DNA of 46,685 bases from an uncultured Clostridia bacterium. GTDB lineage: Bacteria > Bacillota > Clostridia > TANB77 > CAG-508. This document shows positions 43,204 through 46,685 of this stretch, piece by piece; position 1 is the first letter of the stretch; the number at the start of each line of letters is the position of its first letter. Location: assembly GCA_947624525.1 (NCBI GenBank), contig CANQKT010000006.1, forward strand, positions 1 through 46,685. The letters run 5' to 3'. The notes beneath the pieces are model-generated. The model saw nothing but the letters and a program-made list of their open reading frames with translations. It was not told the origin of the DNA and did no database searches. The translations under genes were made by a program, and so were the position numbers.

Positions 43204-43752
43204 ATGATTAGTGATGATAGAAAAGAAGAGCTTGAAAAAATAGCGTCTCAGATCTTGTTCAACAATGATATGTATAAAATTCCTGTAAATTTGTTAAAAA
43301 TAGCAAAAAATTTCGATATAACAGTGTATAATACAAATTTTGAAAAATGGGGTAAAAAGTATGTTTCAGGAGTAATAAGGTATGTAGATGGAAAGATTTC
43401 AATACTGATAAATCAAAAAGATTCACGAGAGATGAAGAGATATACATTAGCACATGAACTTGGGCATTTCTTTTTAGATAATGAAGCAGTAAAATTACAT
43501 AAAATACATATAGATACATTATATAGAGATGGTGCAGACTCATCTAAAACAGAGCCAAAGACTGAAAATAGATTACAAGTACAATTCACAGATAACCTGG
43601 ATATAGATTATTTTGCAAGTGCATTATTAATGGATAGAAAAGTTCTGAGAAAGGTTTTTAAAGTCGAATCTTCTATATCAGAACTTGCAAAATTATTTGT
43701 CGTTTCTTATTCAGTAATGGCAGTTAGATTAGATACGTTAGGATTGATTTGA
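43204..43752 (+). CDS. ImmA/IrrE-like zinc metallopeptidase
   Basis: 182 residues; ATG after GGGAGGGAG. The HExxH motif is in AHELGHFFLD near 83-92, and a downstream DYFASALLMDR near 139 supplies the usual distal acidic/FAxxLLMP-like segment. ImmA-type peptidases cleave phage-like repressors or DdrO-type regulators and are common in mobile elements and stress modules. No HTH repressor lies beside it. The stop is two bases from the start of the next gene, so the two are an operon. Confidence 0.9.
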   Translation: MISDDRKEELEKIASQILFNNDMYKIPVNLLKIAKNFDITVYNTNFEKWGKKYVSGVIRYVDGKISILINQKDSREMKRYTLAHELGHFFLDNEAVKLHKIHIDTLYRDGADSSKTEPKTENRLQVQFTDNLDIDYFASALLMDRKVLRKVFKVESSISELAKLFVVSYSVMAVRLDTLGLI

Positions 43753-43753
43753 T

Positions 43754-44245
43754 ATGGGTGAAAATGATTTAAAGGAAAATGAAAATGCTTATGATGATTT
43801 TGATAAGGTTTTACTACAATTAAAAGAGGGGGAAACTAATGATATAAAGGAGATAAAGGAAATAGAGGACCCTGATGATGCAGAAATAGATATAGAAAGC
43901 TATACTGCAAAAAACAAGTGGCATGTGTATAAAGAAATTGCAAATATTTTTCTGGATAGGAGTAAAAATGATAGTAATATAAAAGAAAAATATTCAATGA
44001 TATTGATTATTATATTAATATTGCAATTATTTGTAATGAATGTAATATTTATATTACGAGGAGCAAATGTTCTGGACTTTTTAGATACAACATTTAATAT
44101 TTTTATTACAGCAACTATTGCAGAAGTATTTGCTTTAATAACAATTATTGTAAAATATTTATTTACTGATAATTTAACGAAACTGTTATCTAATATACTA
44201 ACCAATGCAAAGGAGGAAAATATAAATTCAGAGGATAAGTCATAG
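43754..44245 (+). CDS. Two-span membrane protein paired with the ImmA-like peptidase
   Basis: 163 residues; ATG one base after the peptidase stop, implying coupled translation. Residues 1-55 are acidic (DFDKVLLQLKEGE; EIEDPDDAEIDIE), then a helix (IANIFLDRSKNDSNIKEKY), two membrane helices at about 77-98 and 112-135, and a short cytosolic tail. The family is not recognised. Its layout is like small membrane effectors or immunity proteins, but that is inference. Confidence 0.75.
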   Translation: MGENDLKENENAYDDFDKVLLQLKEGETNDIKEIKEIEDPDDAEIDIESYTAKNKWHVYKEIANIFLDRSKNDSNIKEKYSMILIIILILQLFVMNVIFILRGANVLDFLDTTFNIFITATIAEVFALITIIVKYLFTDNLTKLLSNILTNAKEENINSEDKS

Positions 44246-44268
44246 AATGAGATTGGCTCATACAATGG

Positions 44269-44312
44269 TGAAAATAGCGTAATACTACATAAAAAGTATT
44301 ACGCTATTTTCA
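44269..44312. terminator. Bidirectional terminator
   Basis: TGAAAATAGCGTAATACT and its exact complement flank an ACATAAAA loop, between the membrane-protein gene and the minus-strand tRNA. Confidence 0.85.
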
Positions 44313-44331
44313 GTTTGAACAGAAACGTCAT

Positions 44332-44405
<74 letters not shown>

Positions 44406-44433
44406 ATATTTAATTAAAGATACTAACTATTTA

Positions 44434-44461
44434 AGTATACCATTTTTTTGAAAAAATACAA
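44434..44461 (-). promoter_or_regulatory. Promoter of the first tRNA-Gly gene
   Basis: On the minus strand TTGTAT and extended TGGTATACT are 16 bases apart, about 28 bases from the tRNA. Confidence 0.6.
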
Positions 44462-44574
44462 GACTAATACAAAAACTTTGTATAATTTTATTAATATAAA
44501 ATTATTGAAAACCTTAAAATATTATGTTAAATTAGAAACATATAAAATAGTTTTCAATTAACTTTAGCATAAAA

Positions 44575-44601
44575 AAAATCATTCATTTACTGAATGATTT
44601 T
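44575..44601 (-). terminator. Terminator of the second tRNA-Gly gene
   Basis: AAAATCATTCA pairs with TGAATGATTTT around a 5-base loop; T run follows on the minus strand. Confidence 0.85.
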
Positions 44602-44605
44602 TAGT

Positions 44606-44680
<75 letters not shown>

Positions 44681-44709
44681 ATATTTTTAATATTCTTAAG
44701 ACATTTTTT

Positions 44710-44738
44710 ATTATAAATAGTTATTTATAATTTGTCAA
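44710..44738 (-). promoter_or_regulatory. Promoter of the second tRNA-Gly gene
   Basis: Perfect TTGACA (44738-44733) and TATAAT (44715-44710) on the minus strand, 17 bases apart. Confidence 0.85.
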
Positions 44739-44793
44739 TACTTTTTTTAAAAAAAGTTAAAAAAATCTTAAAAATTATTAAAAATTATATTCT

Positions 44794-45912
44794 TCATCTA
44801 GATAAAGTATCATACAAAGTTTTAAAGGTATAGCCATTTTCTTTAAAGAATGAAATTACTTCAGATAAAGTCTCATAAGTTAATATTTTACTAGAAGAAT
44901 CATGCATTAATAAAACTACAGTTTCTTTATTTCCAACTGTTTTCCTTAAATTTTCCAAAATTGATTCATGTGTTGGAGTTCCTTCAGCATCATATGTAAG
45001 TGCATTCCAATCTAAGTATGCAATATTATTTTGCTTTAAAACCTCTTTACCGGCAAGTTTTATGTCATTATATTTTCCACCAGAAGATCCACCTGGAAAG
45101 CGGTATACATTAGTTGAAAAATTTTGATTATTTAAAGCATTTTTTATTGCTTGTTCACATAGTAAATAATCATTTAAAATAGTATCAGTGTTTGCATATA
45201 TTTCAGAGTACTTATGAGAATAACCATGATTAGCAATATAATGACCACCAGAATATTCTCTTTTTACAATTTCAGGGTTGCTTTCCACATTAGTTCCTAG
45301 AAGAAAAAATGTAGCTTTTATATTTTCCTTATCTAGTAAATCTAAAATAAGAGGAGTAATATTTTTAGATGGTCCATCATCAAAGGTCAAATAAACAGTC
45401 TTTTGTTCACTATTCTTATATATATGAATAATATTATTATATTGTTCTTCAGAAAGTGTAGATGTTTCATTTGAAGAAGGTACATCTACAGGAGTTCCTT
45501 CACTAACTACATCATTTGAAGTGTTAGAAGTATTAATTTCTTCAGACGTATTTGTAGAAATATCAGAGTCTTTATTTTCATCAGATGTATTTTCTGACGT
45601 ATTAGAGTTAATATTTTGTTCAGTCATGCTTTCAGACATATTAGGGTTATTATTTTCTAAAGTATCAGAATTGTTATTTGTTGATGACGTATTTTGAGAA
45701 GAATTGGCAGTTTCTATAGAAATATCGGTATTAGATAGTTCCACATTAGAATTTGCAACTTCCTGAACTCTAACAATATTTTCCTTTTTATATTTATCCA
45801 TAAAAAAAACCGTTAAAAAAAAGATAACTAAAAAAGATAGTAATACTATAAAAAAAATTTTTAAAAATTTTTTCCCTTTTCTTGGTGCCTCATATTCTAA
45901 TAAACCATACAT
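44794..45912 (-). CDS. Membrane-anchored polysaccharide deacetylase
   Basis: 372 residues; ATG at 45912 preceded by GAAAGGA. A basic start (PRKGKKFLK) and one helix at about 19-39 anchor it outward. A long S/T/N/E-rich linker (about 55-165) spans the wall. The NodB domain follows: motif 1 TFDDGPS near 177, motif 2 NHGYSHKYSE near 218, RFPGGSSGG near 269 and motif 5 LLMHDSS near 337. The first Asp, the two His and the Arg are present. Peptidoglycan N-acetylglucosamine deacetylation is the likely role, giving lysozyme resistance. Another glycan is possible. Confidence 0.92.
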   Translation of the reverse strand: MYGLLEYEAPRKGKKFLKIFFIVLLSFLVIFFLTVFFMDKYKKENIVRVQEVANSNVELSNTDISIETANSSQNTSSTNNNSDTLENNNPNMSESMTEQNINSNTSENTSDENKDSDISTNTSEEINTSNTSNDVVSEGTPVDVPSSNETSTLSEEQYNNIIHIYKNSEQKTVYLTFDDGPSKNITPLILDLLDKENIKATFFLLGTNVESNPEIVKREYSGGHYIANHGYSHKYSEIYANTDTILNDYLLCEQAIKNALNNQNFSTNVYRFPGGSSGGKYNDIKLAGKEVLKQNNIAYLDWNALTYDAEGTPTHESILENLRKTVGNKETVVLLMHDSSSKILTYETLSEVISFFKENGYTFKTLYDTLSR

Positions 45913-46101
45913 ATATAATCAATCCTTTCAAAACTATTATATAACAAAATACGACAAATTAATAGTATCTTTTTATAAAATTCTTATATTAACTTGCTAA
46001 TTGCAGACAACTGAATTGAACAATACGTATATAACTTGAAAATATGCTTTAATTATGTTATTCTTTATAGAGATTATAAATAAGGAGATGAAATTTGTAT
46101 A

Positions 46102-46685
46102 ATGAACTTATTAATGCACACATGTTGTGCACCATGTAGTATATATTGCATAGATACACTAAGAAAAGAAGGAATAGAACCAACATTATATTGGTATAAC
46201 CCAAACATACATCCATATAAAGAATATGAAGCTAGAAGAGACTGTCTAAAGGATTATACAAAAAAAATAAATATAAATGCTATATTTGAAAATGAATATG
46301 GACTTGATGAGTTTTGTAAAAATGTATCAAATGACTTAAATGCAAGATGTGTCAACTATTGTTATCCAATAAGATTAAAAAAAACATTTCAATATGCAAA
46401 AGAAAATGGATATGATACTGTAACCACAACACTTTTATATAGCATATATCAAAAACATGATTACATAAAAAAGCTAATGGAAGATTATAGTAAAGAATAT
46501 GGTGTTGATTTTTTGTATAGAGACTTTAGATACGGTTTTTGGGAAGGTCATGATAAAGCAAAAGAAAATGATTTATATATGCAAAAATATTGTGGATGTA
46601 TATTTAGTGAGGAGATGAGATATTATAACCGCAATCCTATACAAACCAGTAATACCAATGGTTACGAGATAACAAAAGAACCTAG
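46102..46685 (+). CDS. queH: Epoxyqueuosine reductase QueH, 3' truncated by window edge
   Basis: 194 codons are visible with no stop before the edge. ATG 46102 gives MNLLMHTCCAPCSIYC, the family start with its CCxPC cluster/disulfide motif; AAGGAG is 14 bases upstream, a long spacing. Also seen: YWYNPNIHPYKEYEARR near 30-46, RDFRYGFWEGHDKAKE near 141 and the second cysteine motif CGCIFSEEMRYY near 164-175. QueH is the non-cobalamin enzyme for the last step of queuosine synthesis in many Firmicutes. Other queuosine genes are not in the window. Confidence 0.93.
   Translation, partial: MNLLMHTCCAPCSIYCIDTLRKEGIEPTLYWYNPNIHPYKEYEARRDCLKDYTKKININAIFENEYGLDEFCKNVSNDLNARCVNYCYPIRLKKTFQYAKENGYDTVTTTLLYSIYQKHDYIKKLMEDYSKEYGVDFLYRDFRYGFWEGHDKAKENDLYMQKYCGCIFSEEMRYYNRNPIQTSNTNGYEITKEP

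Overview
The window is AT-rich, with A/T-ending codons and AGGAG-type ribosome binding sites. It carries PolC, SufBCDSU (with SufU), XerD next to SpoIIM, L31 with zinc cysteines, a heterodimeric ABC exporter and a yybP-ykoY riboswitch. This gene set points to a low-GC Clostridia-like Firmicute, probably uncultured or gut-associated. Species is not determinable from the sequence alone.

Layout. 1-4.7 kb: three tandem surface proteins of the SipW-cargo (TasA/camelysin-like) type. Two end in a DUF6273/C-type-lectin-like module whose codons look diversity-generating-retroelement (DGR)-like. The third ends in an InlB-type B-repeat split by an inserted beta-rich module. 4.7-5.6 kb: decayed DNA with gene remnants. 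5.7-13 kb: a DtxR-fold regulator with a palindromic operator, then sufC-sufB-sufD, an oppositely oriented membrane-protein cassette, then sufS-sufU-mnmA (Fe-S assembly and tRNA thiolation, which share sulfur from SufS). 13-15.7 kb: alpha-glucan phosphorylase. 16-20.3 kb: a two-subunit ABC exporter. 20.3-36 kb: mostly housekeeping genes (orphan coiled-coil gene, recG, a 55-codon membrane peptide coupled to rpmE, miaB, mutS, a zinc-ribbon membrane protein, polC, a DUF1294 gene, argS). 36-37.7 kb: frameshifted spoIIM and xerD. 37.8-41 kb: Mn2+ riboswitch and a P-type cation ATPase. 41.3-46.7 kb: thioesterase, PAQR/hemolysin III, a dead glycosyltransferase, an ImmA-like peptidase plus 2-TM protein, two tRNA-Gly genes, a polysaccharide deacetylase, and a queH cut by the window edge.

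Most interesting signals: (1) the regulator beside the suf genes has a DtxR fold but lacks nearly all canonical metal ligands and carries a C-terminal CX8CX2C, so it could sense something other than free metal, possibly Fe-S status; (2) an almost identical 48/49-base leader, able to fold as a nested hairpin, lies before both sufC and sufU; (3) three copies of a long-hairpin repeat keep pairing by compensatory changes, and one sits between the Mn riboswitch terminator and the ATPase it should control; (4) DGR-like variable regions occur in the first two surface proteins, with no reverse transcriptase in the window. All assignments were made by eye; no database search was run.
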